A stretch of DNA of 64,000 bases from Boesenbergia rotunda (GCA_024364735.1 JAGFNQ010001133.1:36352-100351), one strand, 5' to 3'. Positions 33,169 through 49,664 are shown, counted from the first letter of the stretch. A program made the numbers and translations. Notes: generated by a model from the letters alone, not told the origin.

Positions 33169-33863
33169 TGTTGGGATTGCAAGGTTGCAAACATAGTCCC
33201 ACATCGAAAAATATGGGAAAGATCATAGACTTATAAGGGAAAGATATCTCCATTGTTATGAGGTCTTTTGGGGAGAGATCAAGAGCAAAATCATGAGGGC
33301 TTAGGCCTAAAGCTGACAATATCATATCATTGTGGAGATATATAAATTTCTTTTGGTTCTCACAATTGGTATCAGAGTCAGGTCGCCCTTCACCAGACTA
33401 CCCGTCGGAAGAAGCACGAGCTAGAGCCATGATCCAAATCTTACCATGTGGATTAAGCCTTGAACAAAGGAAATATGGGCTCCCGTGTCTTGATCAAGAC
33501 AACCAGACACCAGGCAGAGAAATCCTAATTGCGGTTAGGCGGTAAAGTCCTAATAGGTCGGGCGGACTGAGGGGCAAAAAGTTATGGTGGGTTGAAGATC
33601 GGACATCAAACGAAAAGGCTTTCTGTTTGAGGAGGGGCCTGTGGTCCTTTATTTGAGGGGGGAAATTATTGGGGTTACAAGGTTGCAAACATAGTCCCAC
33701 ATTGAAAAGACATGGGAAAGATCATAAACTTATAAGGGAAAGATATCTCCATTGTTATGAAGCCTTTTGGGGAGAGCCCAAGAGAAAAATCATGAGGGTT
33801 TAGGACCAAAGTGGACAATATCATACCATTGTGAAGATATCTAAATTATTTTTGATCCTAATA
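33169..33863 (+). mobile_element. TRIM (miniature LTR retrotransposon)
   Basis: Two LTRs of about 196 bp (33169-33364 and 33667-33863) share gcaaacatagtcccaca and a purine-rich gggaaagat tract. Between them are only about 300 bp with a primer-binding site (tggtatcagag, 33367-33377) and a polypurine tract (gaggggggaaa, about 33655). No protein is encoded. The second LTR starts TA instead of TG. The word agattgat flanks both sides (33161-33168 and 33866-33873), but the exact target duplication is unclear. Confidence 0.8.
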
Positions 33864-33916
33864 GAAGATTGATTTCTGAGCTACTGGTCAAAGGGTTATT
33901 TTATAAGGCTTTCTGG

Positions 33917-34400
33917 TAGGGCTGCAATCGAACCGAGCCGAGCCGAATACCTGAGAGTTTGAGTTTGGCTCGTTTATTATCGAGCCGAACTCGAGCTTAA
34001 TTTATCGAATATAGTGATGGCTCGCGAGCATATTCGAGCCTAATCGAGCCCTAAACGAACTTACCAAATATAAATTATTAATTAAATTATTCATCAATCT
34101 ATTAAAAAAATTACTAAAATCTATGATTTTATTCCTACAAATGAGTTTTATTGGATATTTTATATTTATTAAATGTAAAAGTATCAAAATTATATATTTA
34201 ATGTTAAATATTAATTTTATATTTTACGAACTAGCTCACGAGCTTATTAACGAGCCTGTTCATGAGCTAACGAGCCGAATACTGCTGAGTTTGAGTTTGG
34301 CTCGTTAATATTAACGAGCTTTATTAAACGAGCTCGAACGAGCTTCTATCGAACCGAGACCCGAAAAGCTCGCGAGCGGCTTGGCTCGTTTACACCCCTA
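33917..34400. mobile_element. hAT-type MITE
   Basis: Inverted ends tagggctgcaatcgaacc and ggctcgtttacacccctac match as terminal inverted repeats. The flanking 8-bp target ctttctgg is perfect on both sides (33909-33916, 34401-34408), the hAT signature. The 484 bp are rich in gagctcg / cgagcc words and AT-rich in the middle, with no coding potential. Confidence 0.9.
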
Positions 34401-34786
34401 CTTTCTGGGCACCAAGACTAGCCTCGGGCACCCCTAGCAAGGTCTATCAGATCCACATTCATCATCGAGTTATCCATCCTTCAGAGCCTTGACAACCTCT
34501 GAGCGCCTGAATTGTTCACATCTATCCAAAGTGCATTTATCCCTTCTGGGATGCCTGGAACCCTCCCAGGCACCTAAAAGTCAACATGCTCCAGCCAACC
34601 GAGTATGTCATCTCAACTGCACGCATGGATGATTTCAGGTAATTCTAGGCTCCTGGATCCATCTAGTTGACCGGACCTCTGGGTGCTTAGAATCCACTGA
34701 CTCCAGCCACCTCCCTACATCACAGAGTTAGCACAAATAGGCATAATATAAAAGTAGAAATAATTTGACAATCTTGGGACTGTCTG

Positions 34787-37324
34787 TGACACGACCCCAG
34801 AGGCACATGCTTACTCGAAAATCGGACAGCATCTCCCCTGTACGGCGGACAAGATGGGGCAAATATACATACACTCCAAACTCAAAAGATGGCTCAGCCA
34901 TCATAACAGGAATAAAACATCACCACACAGTTATAAATAAGATAATGGGTGGCTCAGCCACCTTAAATATAAAAGAAACTACAATCCAAAGAGAACTCAA
35001 ATGTCTCTGATAACGACAAAACCGGATAACAAATAAAATGCAACTTTACCAAGTACTGAAAACAAAACAACTAAACCAAATACGGAAAAATAACTCAACT
35101 CTAGGGACTGGCAACTGGATCCTCTCCTGGCTCCAAGAAACGTAACTACCTGATATCTGAAACAAAAAGAGAAAGCAGGGGTGGTGAGTCCGGACGGACT
35201 CTGCGGGTATATGAGTAGACAATAAGCATGGCATAACAAAATGTTAATAAGTAGAGAACCAACATGGTACAGTCCATAAGGAATATAGAAATAGAAATAT
35301 CTAAACATGCATAACATAAATAGAACAACATGTTATAAAACCAAATAACAACTAAGCAGGTATAAAACAACGCGACAACAATAAATCCAGCATATACATG
35401 CATGTCAACCAAGCGCAACAATCATAGCTCATATAAATGCATCAAACACAAGAAAATGCATAAATGAAATACGTATGCATATGATGCAATGACATATGTC
35501 ACCCCTAACGTCAGTCAAGCCGCCAACACATCTCATCTGTGTGACCGAGTGGGTAGGGCTATGACAACTGTACGCACTCCAACGAATACCACAGAAAGGT
35601 GTGGTTGAGTGGACAGGATGCTGGGGAGCCAACACTCCAAAACCCCGATATATAGGGGGAGCCTCCAACAGCTCTAGTATCCCTCGAAAGCAATGGTGAG
35701 GGTGTCACTATTTGCCAGTTGCTCGCACTCTAGCAACTACCACAATAACAAGTGGTTGAGTAAACTGAGCAACTAAATGTCTAACGACGGCTTATCCATA
35801 TGGAAGCCCAACAGTCATTAGTATGCAACGTGCAAATATGGTGCATGCTACAAGATGCACGAACAACCAGAGAAACAACGATGAAATAAAATCCAACAAG
35901 TAAACGATGCATCGATACAACCAACCAGAAATCGAAAATCAACGATTATGCACCTACACTACTAGGTAGGATATTTCTAATGCCAAATAAACCTATATGT
36001 GTTTAATGGACTTCTATGTACTCGTGTACAAGCGGCACTTTATCGAACGGAAACTAACAGGGGACTGTACGGATACGAATTTTGAATACTCGAAGATCAA
36101 CGATGAATAAGTATCAACGGCGATGTTAAAACAACAAACAACAAGGAATACGGTCAAGCAACCTATTAGATATAAAATAGACATGCTTTAAGGTAAAAGG
36201 AACTACACGAGTATAAAGGAGAAGTACCCACCTTTAATTAGTAGAACGTGCGAGGCCAACGTCAAGGTCCTGTACCAAGGACTAAATTTAGCTATTTATT
36301 TAAGTGAATAAAGTAGCTAAACTAACTACTAAATATAATTATAGTTTAATCCTAATTACAACATCCATTTATTTAAACCTAAACAATAATGAATCCCTTC
36401 TTACTCCACTACATCACAGATCCAATACACATCTTTTACCAATTCTAAATCATAAAGGACAGAACTAAACTCAACCCAAAATAGCACCATGCTCAATGGA
36501 AACTCATGACACATCAAGAACAGGGCAGAAACAGAAACTCCAAATCAGATTCAACACCCAGAACCAATACCAAATCAATTTCACAGCTGACACAACCCAT
36601 TACTAATTCCTGCAACTCACAACACAAACCCAAAACACAATCCATTTTGTAGTACCCTGCAAAACATCACCAACTCAAACTAATCCTATCTAAAACTCTT
36701 TCACAGAATCATCCAACCACAAGTCAGAATCATATACCTCATATTCACAAATTTGAAAACCCTAAACCTGTCAATATAGCACAGATAAGAAACCAACAAT
36801 TCAGAACCTGACCTGAGATCAAAGATGTCAGCGATGAGAAGCGTCTATGGCATCACTTGCTCGCGCGAGGGATGAGGGAAAACTTGCGGTGTCGGCTGGC
36901 TCACGCATGAAACCAAGGAACAACGAAAGAAGGTGTCGCGAGATGGTGAAGTCGCCGGCTGTAATCGTGTGAAGAGGAGCTTACGCGACTAGGGTTCACG
37001 GCAAAGAGGGATTGCTCGCAGCAAAGAGGGATCGCGTCGACTTGCTGTGCGCGGACGAGTAGGAAGGAGTAGAAGAATAAGAGGAAAAAGAAAAGAGGCA
37101 GAGGTTCGTCGGCGTCACCGGCGAAATCGCTCGTGCGGCGTGGGTTCGGCGTCGAGGAAAGAACACGGGGAGAGGGGGAAAGAAACTGCCACAGTGAGAG
37201 GGGATTTAGGGTTTATAAATAGTTTTTGGCCTTTTGCAAATAAGCCCTCCAATTTTGGTAATTTCCAACTAGGTCCTTAGTTTCGAAACTTACCTTTTCA
37301 ACCCTAAAAATTTAATATTTAACA
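34787..37324 (-). repeat. 3' LTR of the chromovirus-derived element
   Basis: On the plus strand it begins tgacacgacccc and ends tatttaaca; on the minus strand it starts TGTTAAATA. A minus-strand TATA-like word (tttataaac) lies at about 37212-37221, followed on that strand by GC-rich leader. Open frames across 34997-35668 are plain LTR sequence repeated in the other copy. Confidence 0.9.
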
Positions 37325-37439
37325 TTCTCCCCCACCAACAAAAAATTTGGTCCCCAAATTTAACTGGTGAACCACAACAGGTACTAGTCAACCATAACAA
37401 GTATCAACAACTCAAATATAATATCAATACTGAATGCAA

Positions 37440-37570
37440 TTCAACCATACACACCTCAGGTAAAAAGATAAGGTAGTGAGCTCTAATCATATCCTCGAGC
37501 TTCTAGGTAATTTCCTCATCGGGGTAGCAACTAACTTTGACCAACCAAATAGTCTTGTTTCTCTTCTATG
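37440..37570 (-). pseudogene. pol: Chromodomain relic of Ty3/gypsy integrase
   Basis: On the minus strand the stretch just inside the polypurine tract reads WLVKVSCYPDEEIT, a stop, then KLEDMIRAHY. This is the shape of the chromodomain tail of chromovirus integrases (a V-K-W-like strand, then P..E.TWE.E..). One stop is inside. It fixes the origin of the element; the rest of pol is gone. Confidence 0.65.
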
Positions 37571-40479
37571 ATTAATATATAGTAAATACATCTAAGTTGC
37601 AGCCAAAGCTACACGATCTGTGACTCATTTCATTATGATACCACCACCAACTATATATGGTTATAACTTATAATAACAAAGCCAAACAGTAGATATCCGC
37701 TAAACAAGTATTCTGTGGAAATACAAATAAAGGTGCCACAATATTAGCAAAGCAACTGCCTGTGACACATGTTTTGTAGGTTCATATCCAAAGGCATTTT
37801 TTTAATAAGAACACAGGCGATAAATTGCATCAATAGCATTCCTCTCCACATGACAGGGATGGAGAGCGCCCAATAAGAGTGTGAATATAGTAGATATTAT
37901 AATTGTTAGTAACAAGCAAATTACTAGTTAATGAACTCATCTACTGTATAAACTTAAATGATAAGCCATGTTCTTCAATACCCTTTTACTTTTTACCTTC
38001 CCATTCATACCTGTGTACACCTAACATTGACACTTCAAGTGGACACTTGACGTTGCTGTTCATATGTAAATTTTTAGGAATAATTGTGTTTTAAACATCA
38101 CACTCATGTCGAATACTCGTTCCCCAAGTCCAAGTAGCATAGATTATGTCAAATTCCACAATCCTTCAACACAGAAATAATAGCACTAATATCAGGTTGG
38201 GATTGCACTGCCAATGTGTGTTTGGCCCACTGAATGAAATCCCCCAATGCATGCTACCTTTTTGTCTCTCCTTTTCATAACACTTGCAACTATGGCAAGT
38301 ATAAACAGAACCCAGTAGCTTGCAAACATTTATAAAGATTGGAATTGAATAGAGAAAAGAATTTGTTATGATCAAAGTTTATCCAGAATAAAACTTCTAA
38401 AGTGCAACTAGTATCTAGGCCACGTTGTACACGGGCCCAAACCTAGACCCTGTATCTTTTAGTCAGTCATCTCTTTCCCATGAATGAGAGAATAAAAAAG
38501 GATCAATATAGGTGGAACAGGGACAAGTATTTGTGCCAAACCCCATATAACTTAAATTGCTAAATGGAACAATACATTTTGGTCATGTTAATCAGCACCA
38601 ATCAACATTTTAAACCATATGGTTTTATGTAGCTGCAGAAACTAAAATGACAATGCAGTACATGAATTACACTAGCAGTTTGTAATCTCTACACTAAAGT
38701 TGGGTGCCAAAACTCTTTAGAAAGGAAGTACTGGTAAAGCTTTTAAAATATGAGAAATTAGCAATTTTCACAATTATTTAAAACTGAAGTTATGCATGAA
38801 TAAAGCTTTTAAAGATTAAATTACTTGTAAAAAATGATAAGAATTAAAATGAGTATGCATTGGCTTGGTGATTATCGAGTTTCTAACAGAACTCATTGTG
38901 AAACAAAGATGCACGAGTTTGGAGGTTGCACTTAGAACATTTAAGCTTTAGGAGCATGAGTACCAACTGGTAAACATTCACGAATGCCTTCACATTAAAG
39001 CATTGAAGAACCTCTTTGTTTAGATCCAGTTAACGCTATCATTATTTCAACTAGCAAACATAAAACATATAAATCATAACTCAAAATTGGCAAACCGAAC
39101 ATTATCAATAATTAAATATACGACACCCTAATAAGGCTAGAATTTTACTAACAAAAGACCAACTTACGGAGCTAAAAAAAAATTCTATGAAGATAACCAA
39201 CCACCCATCATCCTGATGCTAATGAAAATAACACCTACTTAACAATTTACTCACCCAGTATGTAATTATATTTATAGTCTCCAAGCAGCACTACAACAAG
39301 AATTGAACTCTAATGGACAATTAAACGTCCAACATAGATGAAATCCATTGCTTCTTTACAAGGAACATTAGCAGTAAGCTCTTTTTAACTTCACAATCCT
39401 TTCAAGGATAATATCCATGTAATCAATTGCATTGGCCTGCCTCTTGGCTTGGCTTCAACATGCATAGAACAAAGTTTAACCCATGCTTGATGGTCCACCA
39501 CATTACTACCACTTGAAACCTATTAGCAACTAATCCAAACAACGAAATTGGCTATTTCGATTTAATTTATCTAGGTTTAAATTTCAAATCAATTGGTTGG
39601 TTGAAACAAACAACAAAGACCCTAAACCCAATTAGACACTGCAACTTACTAGCTAAATTACTCAACCTTAGGTGCAAGTAACAACACCAATGTGGATCCA
39701 ACATATTTATTTCTATCAATGTTAACACATGATCAATCGAAAAGTTTAAGTGACCACTTTGTGTATCAGGTGTAGTATCAGTATCCAACACAAACAAAGA
39801 GATGGATGAACTCAATTATGAGAAATTACTACTAGTGCATAATCAAATCACACCGATTTCATGCAAGATCAAGGTATGAAATATCTAAGCATGGAGGTCT
39901 GCAGAACTTTTCATTACTCCCACCTATAGCATGTAAGATCCCTGATACAAGCAGCCATCTTTCTTCTCAGCATCTTCCAATGAGCTTAAACATTAGCATC
40001 CTCCTCCTCCACACCCCCAACAACATATTCCATCACAGGTTGCCCTCCATGCCAAAATATTGCCTACATGACTTAATCTGAACCACCTTCACAAGATGGA
40101 CCCCCTTATTAGTAAAAAATCCATTAAGTACTCCTGCTTTCATCATCTTCTAGGTTCCAACAAATGCCTCCTATAAACCTTTTACTTTTGTGGCTTATGG
40201 TGATGATTCTAGTACTTGACACATACCTCTGAATCATCTTCTTGGATCTTAGATTCAAGTAACATCACTTCCTTTCCTAACATCGAATCAATATCATATA
40301 TCACCAATGCCATAGATGTCTCCTAGTAGTATGGTGAAATACTCACTTGGATCATTTAAGTTCAATAGATGATCCATTGTTTGAATATTCTTCAAAATCT
40401 TGTGAATCATGTCAGTTACAGAAATTTGTTTGATCCTTTTTCATTAGAAGGTTCCACAAAATGCTTTTGCATTTTTTTT
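37571..40479 (-). other. Coding-poor interior of the chromovirus-derived element
   Basis: I see no gene, RNA or clear repeat over these 2.9 kb. Composition is AT-rich with stops in all frames. A frame of 82 codons at 39567-39815 (minus) has no recognisable motif. Confidence 0.5.
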
Positions 40480-41100
40480 CTTAATTGGATGGCTTAATAA
40501 AATAACATTGCTTTTATTAATTTACAGGGGGAAATTAATTCCCATACACATCTACAGTCTCCCTCTTCATATGCTTATAGAGATTTAATTAGGGAAGTAG
40601 AATATTACAAATGACCCCAAGATTTTATATATTTATGCATGGCCCTAATTAATATATAACACTCTCCCTCAAGTCTCCCTCAAGTTGCTTCAGATTTATC
40701 ATAAAATCTTAGCTTAATATAAATCTACTCAACCCTACGCTCGACTAGAGGTTTGGTCAACAAAACAACTAAATGATTATTAAATTTAATTGAAAAAGGT
40801 GATAATCCCATGGAACTCAATTCTTTTAAAGAAGTGGCAACTACTCTCTTTATATTTATCCTGTCATAAAAATGGGGTTCAAGGCTATATGTGTAGCAGT
40901 TTAGTTGTCACAATAAGGATTCAATGGTTCTATAAGCATGCACCCTACCTCAGCAATCAAATGTTTAGGCCAAATGATCTTACATGTAATTTGAGTCATA
41001 GCCCTATATTCTACCCTCTCCTTAACTTTGCCACCACTACTTTCTTCCTCCCCTTATGAGGAGTAAGCTTACCTCCTAAAAGAATGCAATAGCTAATTGT
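40480..41100 (-). pseudogene. Copia RNase H and LTR-start relic inside the element
   Basis: On the minus strand, a stretch near 40900 reads CDN then ATHIALNPIF, and near 40740-40790 LLTKPLVERRVE, the end of copia RNase H. It is followed by aacttgagggagagtgttat (polypurine tract and LTR start, about 40660-40690) and LTR-like sequence. It is a small decayed copia fragment within the chromovirus derivative. Confidence 0.55.
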
Positions 41101-41974
41101 AGATTATAAATAGGGGAACTTGTTCAATCATAGTATCCTACCGATCTGGAATCTGGAGATGACCTCCATCATAAAAGAAGGTATCTTCCCTTGAAGCACC
41201 TTCAGGAAACATAAGATTTACATAATCGTTAACCAACAGTCATGGCACCAATTCTATAAAATGTAGTTGATCACATTAAACAAATGAGATGTCACTGACT
41301 CTTACATAAATTTTTTTTTACTAGCCATGCATATTTCTTTGGACTAGTTTGTCAGCTCACCTGTTAAAGTAGGAACTATGGAAACATGTATATGTTTAGT
41401 CGCTAGCATATATGCCTGCTTGAGGTATCCCGTATGTACTTACACCAAATGTCGAACCACAAATTCCCCAATGTCCTGATCCAAGTGTCAAGAGGTCGTT
41501 AAACTAATGAGTGAAACATCTTATCATGACAACGTAACAAGCAACATTCTACTACAGTCTTCAGTAACGCTATACCAAAGAATGACAACAACATAGTACC
41601 TAAAGATATTCAAGTAGAACTTGATATACAATTCGATCTAAACAACAAAATTATTACTGGAGTTGCTTCTTAACCTCCCATAAATGATTGTGGGTTTAGA
41701 CCCTTACCATTCGACTTGTCATCGGTATCGAACAGATATACCATTAAACTAGGAAATATATAACCGACTCTATACCAGATAATGAATATCGAAAATTAGA
41801 AGAATTCCAAAGAGATAAACCTCCTGTCGTCTGGAGAAGTTCATCGTCTCCAAGTCCCAACACAACCAAGTCAATAAAATGACTCCGCAAAAATATAAAC
41901 AAATCCGTAAAATACAGATTAACCTCGTAAAATAACTCTGTAAACCTACAGACACCAAAACATCGCAAAATCTT
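41101..41974 (-). other. 5' interior and leader of the chromovirus-derived element
   Basis: No gene recognised. The part beside the primer-binding site (41744-41968) is open for 74 codons on the minus strand but shows no gag motif. Confidence 0.4.
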
Positions 41975-41986
41975 GCTCTGATACCA
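41975..41986 (-). other. Primer-binding site, initiator-Met tRNA (minus strand)
   Basis: The plus strand reads gctctgatacca, i.e. tggtatcagagc on the minus strand, four bases inside the 5' LTR of the element. Confidence 0.88.
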
Positions 41987-41990
41987 AATT

Positions 41991-44583
41991 TGTCACGACT
42001 CCAGAGGCACATGCTTACTCAAAAAACGGGCAGCATCTCCCCTGTACAGCGGACAAGATGGGACAAATATGCATACACTCCAAACTCAAAAGATGGCTCA
42101 GCCATCATAACAGGAATAAAACATCACCACACAGTTATAAATAAGATAATGGGTGGCTCAGCCACCTTAAACATAAAAGAAACTACAATCCAAAGAGAAC
42201 TCAAATGTCTCTGATAACGACAAAACCTGATAACAAATAAAATGCAACTTTACCAAGTACTGAAAACAAAACAACTAAACCAAATACGAAAAAATAACTC
42301 AACTCTAGGGACTGGCAACTGGATCCTCTCCTGGCTCCAAGAAACGCAACTACCTGGTATCTGAAACAAAAAGAGAAAGCAGGGGTGGTGAGTCCGGGCG
42401 GACTCTGCGGGTATATGAGTAGACAATAAGCATGGCATAACAAATGGTATAATAAGTAGAGAACCAACAGGGTACATTCCATAAGGAATATAGGAATACC
42501 TAAACATGCATAATATAAATAGAACAACATGTTATAAAACCAAATAACAACTAAGCAAGTATAAAACAACGCGACAACAATAAATCCAGCATATACATGC
42601 ATGTCAACCAAGTGCAACAATCATAGCTCATATAAATGCATCAAACACAAGAAAATGCATAAATGAAATACGTATGCATATGATGCAATGACATGTGTCA
42701 CCCCTGACGCGAGTCAAGCCGCCAACACATTTCATCTGTGTGACCGAGTAGGTAGGGCTATGGCAACTGTACGCACTCCAACGAATATCATATAAAGGTG
42801 TGGTTGAGTGGACAGGATGCTGGGGAGCCAACACTCCAAAACCCCGATATATAGGGGGAGCCACCAACAGCTCTAGTATCCCTCGAAAACAACGCTGAGG
42901 GTGTCACTGTTTGCCTACAGCTGCAACATGTGTGGAATAACAGGATAGTTGCTCGGACTCTAGCAACTACCACGACAACAAGTGGTTGAGTAAACTGAGC
43001 AACTAAATGTCTAACGACGGCTTATCCATATGGAAGCCCAACAGTCATTAGTATGCAACGTGCAAATATGGTGCATGCTACAAGATTCACAAACAACCAA
43101 AGAAACAACGATGCAATAAAATTCAACAAGTAAACGATGCATCGATACAACCAACCAGAAATCGAAAACCAACGATTATGCACCTACACTACTAGATAGG
43201 ATGTTTCTAGTGTCAAATAAACCTATATGTGTTTAATGGACTTATAAGTACTCGTGTACAAGTGACACTTTATAGAACAGAAACCAATAGGGGATTGTAC
43301 GTATATAAATTTTGAATACTCGAAGATTAACGAAGAATAAGTATCAACGGCGATGTTAAAATAACAAACAACAAGGAATAAGGTCAAGCAACCTATTAGA
43401 CATAAAATTGACATGCTTTAAGATAAAAGGAACTACACGAGTACAAAGGAGAAGTACCCACCTTTAATTTGTAGAACGTGTCCAAATAAATCTCTCACGG
43501 TCAACCGTGCGAGACCAACGTCAAGGTCCTGTACCAAGGACCAAATTTAGCTATTTATTTAAGTGAATAAAGTAGCTAAACTAACTACTAAATATAATTA
43601 TAGTTTAATCCTAATTACAACATCCATTTATTTAAACCTAAACAATAATGAATCCCTTCTTACTCCACTACATCACAGATCCAATACATATCTTTTACCA
43701 ATTCTAAAACATAAAAGAAAGAACTAAACTCAACCCAAAATAGCACCATGCTCAATGGAAACTCATGACACATCAAGAACAGGGCAGAAACAGAAACACC
43801 TAATCAGATTCAACACCCAGAACCAATACCAAATCAATTTCACAACTAACACAACCCATTACTAATTCCTGCAACTCACAACACAAACCCAAAACACAAT
43901 CCATTTTGTAGTACCCTGCAAAACATCACCAACTCAAACTAATCCTATCTAAAACTCTTTCACAGAATCATCTAACCACAAGTCAGAATCATATACCTCA
44001 TATTCACAAATTTGAAAACCCTAAACCTGTCAATATAACACAGATAAGAAACCAACAATTTAGAACCTGACCTGAGATCAAAGCTGTCGGCGATGAGAGG
44101 GGTATGCGGCGTCACTTGCTCGCGTGAGGGATGAGGGAAAACTTGCGGTGTCGGCTAGCTCACGCGAGAAACCAAGGAACAACGAAAGAAGGTGTCGCGA
44201 GATGGTGAAGCCACCGGTTGTAATCGTGTGAAGAGGAGCTTACGCGACTAGGGTTCACGACAAAGAGGGATTGCTCGCGGCAAAGAGGGATCGCGTCGAC
44301 TTGCTGTGCACGGACGAGTAGGAAGTAGTAGAAGAATAAGAGCAAAAAGAAAAGAGGCAGAGGTTCACTGGCGTCACCGGTGAAACCTCTCATGCGCCGT
44401 GGGTTCGGCGTTGAGGAAAGAACACGGGGAGAGGGGGAAAGAAACTGCCACAGTGAGAGGGGATTTAGGGTTTATAAATAGTTTTTGGCCTTTTGCAAAT
44501 AAGCCATCCAATTTTGGTAATTTCCAACTAGGTCCTTAGTTTCGAAACTTACCTTTTCAACCCTAAAAATTCAGTATTTAACA
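41991..44583 (-). repeat. 5' LTR of the chromovirus-derived element
   Basis: A near copy of 34787-37324 with small indels, including about 50 bp extra near 42915-42955 and about 25 bp near 43483-43508. TG...CA ends are kept. Confidence 0.9.
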
Positions 44584-45116
44584 GTCTGATCCTAACTTTT
44601 GGATTTCAAGTGAAATCTTAAGTTAAACTGATGCCTACTGTTCCCTTTAATAGAACATGTCTTCTCTTATTCCTCTCAAAAGAAGTCCCCTGACTTGCCA
44701 AACATCATGTCCTCTAGACCTGTTTGAACTTCTCACTCGGCATTCGATCCTCTGACCCTTCCTCTCGATGTCCAGTCCTCCAGACCCATCAAACAACAAA
44801 ACATTCCATCCTCCAGACCCATCTAGACTTTTCACCTAGTGTACATGATTTGCCAAGTCTTCTTGCCTAATCACACCAACCAGGACTTCCTTGCCTAGCC
44901 TTAACTAAGACTTTCTAGTTGAGCTACATGCACACTTAGTCAACCTTGTTAGCTCACAACATAACTTAACTTTGATTTTTTTTCTAATATCAAAATCAGG
45001 TTTGATTATCTGATATTCCAGCACCAGCACATCCTTCTCAAGTGAATTAATCATTCCCCCTTATTTCATATTTATATATATGACGTATTTTGTATTAAGT
45101 GAATTGCAAGTCATCC

Positions 45117-47790
<2,674 letters not shown>

Positions 47791-48229
47791 AAATATAAAT
47801 GGCAATTTACCAAAGGGCGCCCCTGAAAATTGGTATTTACTAAAAGGTGTACCATGATTTCACTTTTATCAAAGGGCGTATTCTTTTTAGTGAACTTCCG
47901 TTTATACCCCTTCCGTCAAAAAAAAGTCTTTCTCTTTCTCTTTCTCTTTCTCAGTAACAAATCCCGAGGCAACGAAATCTGCTTTTTCAGATTTGTCATT
48001 TTAAAATAATATATTTAGGAATCGGCTAAAAACGTAAGGTAAAGAAGGAAAAATTTTCCATTAACGAAAGTTATCTTCCAACTGATTTTAAAAATTTAAA
48101 ATGATGAATTTTTATATTTGATTAATATAAATTAATAATTAAATAATATTTAATAAATATATTAATATATAACAAATATTTAAAATTTAATAAAGTCTGA
48201 AATCTTTTATTTCATTTCAGATCAAGCGT

Positions 48230-48400
48230 GGGCCTGAAATCAAAAGATTTCAGGCCCACGTTAGGCCTGAACTAAAAGATTTTAGGCCCACGTTGGACCT
48301 GAAATAAAAATATTTCAGGCCCAGCGCGGGCCTGAAATAGAAATATTTCAGGCCCAGCGTGGGCCTGAAACAAAAGATTTCAGACCCTGTGTCGGCTTGA
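48230..48400. repeat. Short-hairpin block H1
   Basis: Five consecutive small inverted repeats of the form ggcctgaaat - loop - atttcaggcc, spaced about 34 bp and separated by cacgtt or agcgtg words. Confidence 0.85.
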
Positions 48401-48792
48401 AATCATGTGTTATGATAGGGTTTTTATGAAGGCCTGAAACATAAATAAACATCTCATTATATTTTTGAAATCACAATAAAAATCACTGAGAAAGATTACT
48501 TTACGTGAGAAATTCTAATTAATATAAAACATACATTATATTAAAAACAAACTTTTATATATATATATATATATATAAAATAAAATCAACTTAAGGTACA
48601 GGGCCTGAAATCAATTGATTTCAGGCCCTGCTTGATTATATATTATTAATAAATATAAAAAAAATAATTAATAGGTATAATAATATATATTGATTGGTAA
48701 AATTAAAGATATAAGGATAATTTATTAAAATAAGCTATGATTCTATATTATTGTTATATCATTTTGTGCCAACTAATACAGTATGAGAACAT

Positions 48793-49446
48793 CAGTGGGT
48801 TTTGACCAAAACCCACTGATGAACCTCCCATATCTAGATTTCTGAAAACCCTATATCAATAGACAGGGTTGACCTAGGAGAAGATGTTTTAGGTGTCCAA
48901 ATATCTATACACTCTATATCACCAATGCAATAGGAGTAGTTTAGAAATATCAGCGGGTTTTGACCAAAACCCACTGATGGGCCTCTCATATCTGGATTTC
49001 TGAAAGCCCATATGAATAGAGAGGTTAGAGATAGGAGAAGATGTTTTAGGTGTCCAAATATCTATACACTCTATATCACCAATGCAATAGTAGTTTAGAA
49101 ATATCAGTGGGTTTTGACCAAAACACACTGATATGGCTAAACTACTCCTATTACATTGGTGATATCTAATATATAGATGTTTGGACACCTAAAACATCAT
49201 CTCCTACCTCTACCCTCTCTATTCATATGGAATTTTCAGAAATTCAGATATGGTAGGTCCATCAGTGGATTTTGATCAAAACCCACTGATATTTCTAAAC
49301 TACTCATATTGCATTGGTGATATAGAGTATATAGATGTTTGGACACCTAAAACATCTTCTCCTAGGTCAACCCTGTATATTGATATAGGGTTTTCAGAAA
49401 TCCAGATATGAGAGGTCCATCAGTGGATTTTGGTCAAAACCCACTG
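48793..49446. repeat. Hairpin array C1
   Basis: Five 26-bp hairpins (cagtgggttttg / caaaacccactg with a short central loop) start at 48793, 48951, 49105, 49263 and 49421. The 130-bp spacers are in one orientation before the third hairpin and inverted after it, so the array is itself a palindrome. Confidence 0.88.
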
Positions 49447-49659
49447 ATGTTCTCAAACTGTATCAGTTGGCACAAAATGATATAACAATAATATAGAATC
49501 ATAGCTTATTTTAATAAATTATCCTTATATCTTTAATTTTACCAATCAATATATATTATTATGCCTATTAATTATTTTTTTAATATTTATTAATAATATA
49601 TAATCAAGCAGGGCCTGAAATTAAGATTTCACGCCCTGTACCTTAAGTTTATTTTATTT

Positions 49660-49664
<5 letters not shown>

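Larger units (their letters stand above)
34787..44583 (-). mobile_element. Non-autonomous chromovirus-derived Ty3/gypsy element (LARD-like)
   Basis: Two long LTRs (34787-37324, 2538 bp; 41991-44583, 2593 bp) flank 4.67 kb. The target duplication gtctg is perfect (34782-34786 and 44584-44588). Orientation is minus: the primer-binding site is at 41975-41986 and the polypurine tract at about 37325-37335. Only a chromodomain relic beside the 3' LTR and scattered remnants are visible; no complete gag or pol remains. The LTRs are very similar, so the coding-poor form itself moved, presumably using enzymes of a relative. Confidence 0.9.
33874..45031 (-). repeat. Degenerate minus-strand Sirevirus-type LTR, twice interrupted
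   Basis: Read on the minus strand, 45031 down to 44584 and then 34786 down to 34409 resemble the LTR at 2593: a start near TGGTGCTGGAA, a gttttgatatt-like word, then aacagtaggcat and a tttcacttgaaatccaaa-type block, and GC-rich repeats with gcctgggagg. It is much decayed. The chromovirus element (34787-44583) and a hAT MITE (33917-34400) were inserted into it. The lower end is not sharply visible. Confidence 0.55.

Noticed and set aside
34997..35668. Minus-strand frames of 62-106 codons, repeated at 42201-42867
   Set aside because: They are inside both LTRs of the chromovirus derivative and have no recognisable motif.
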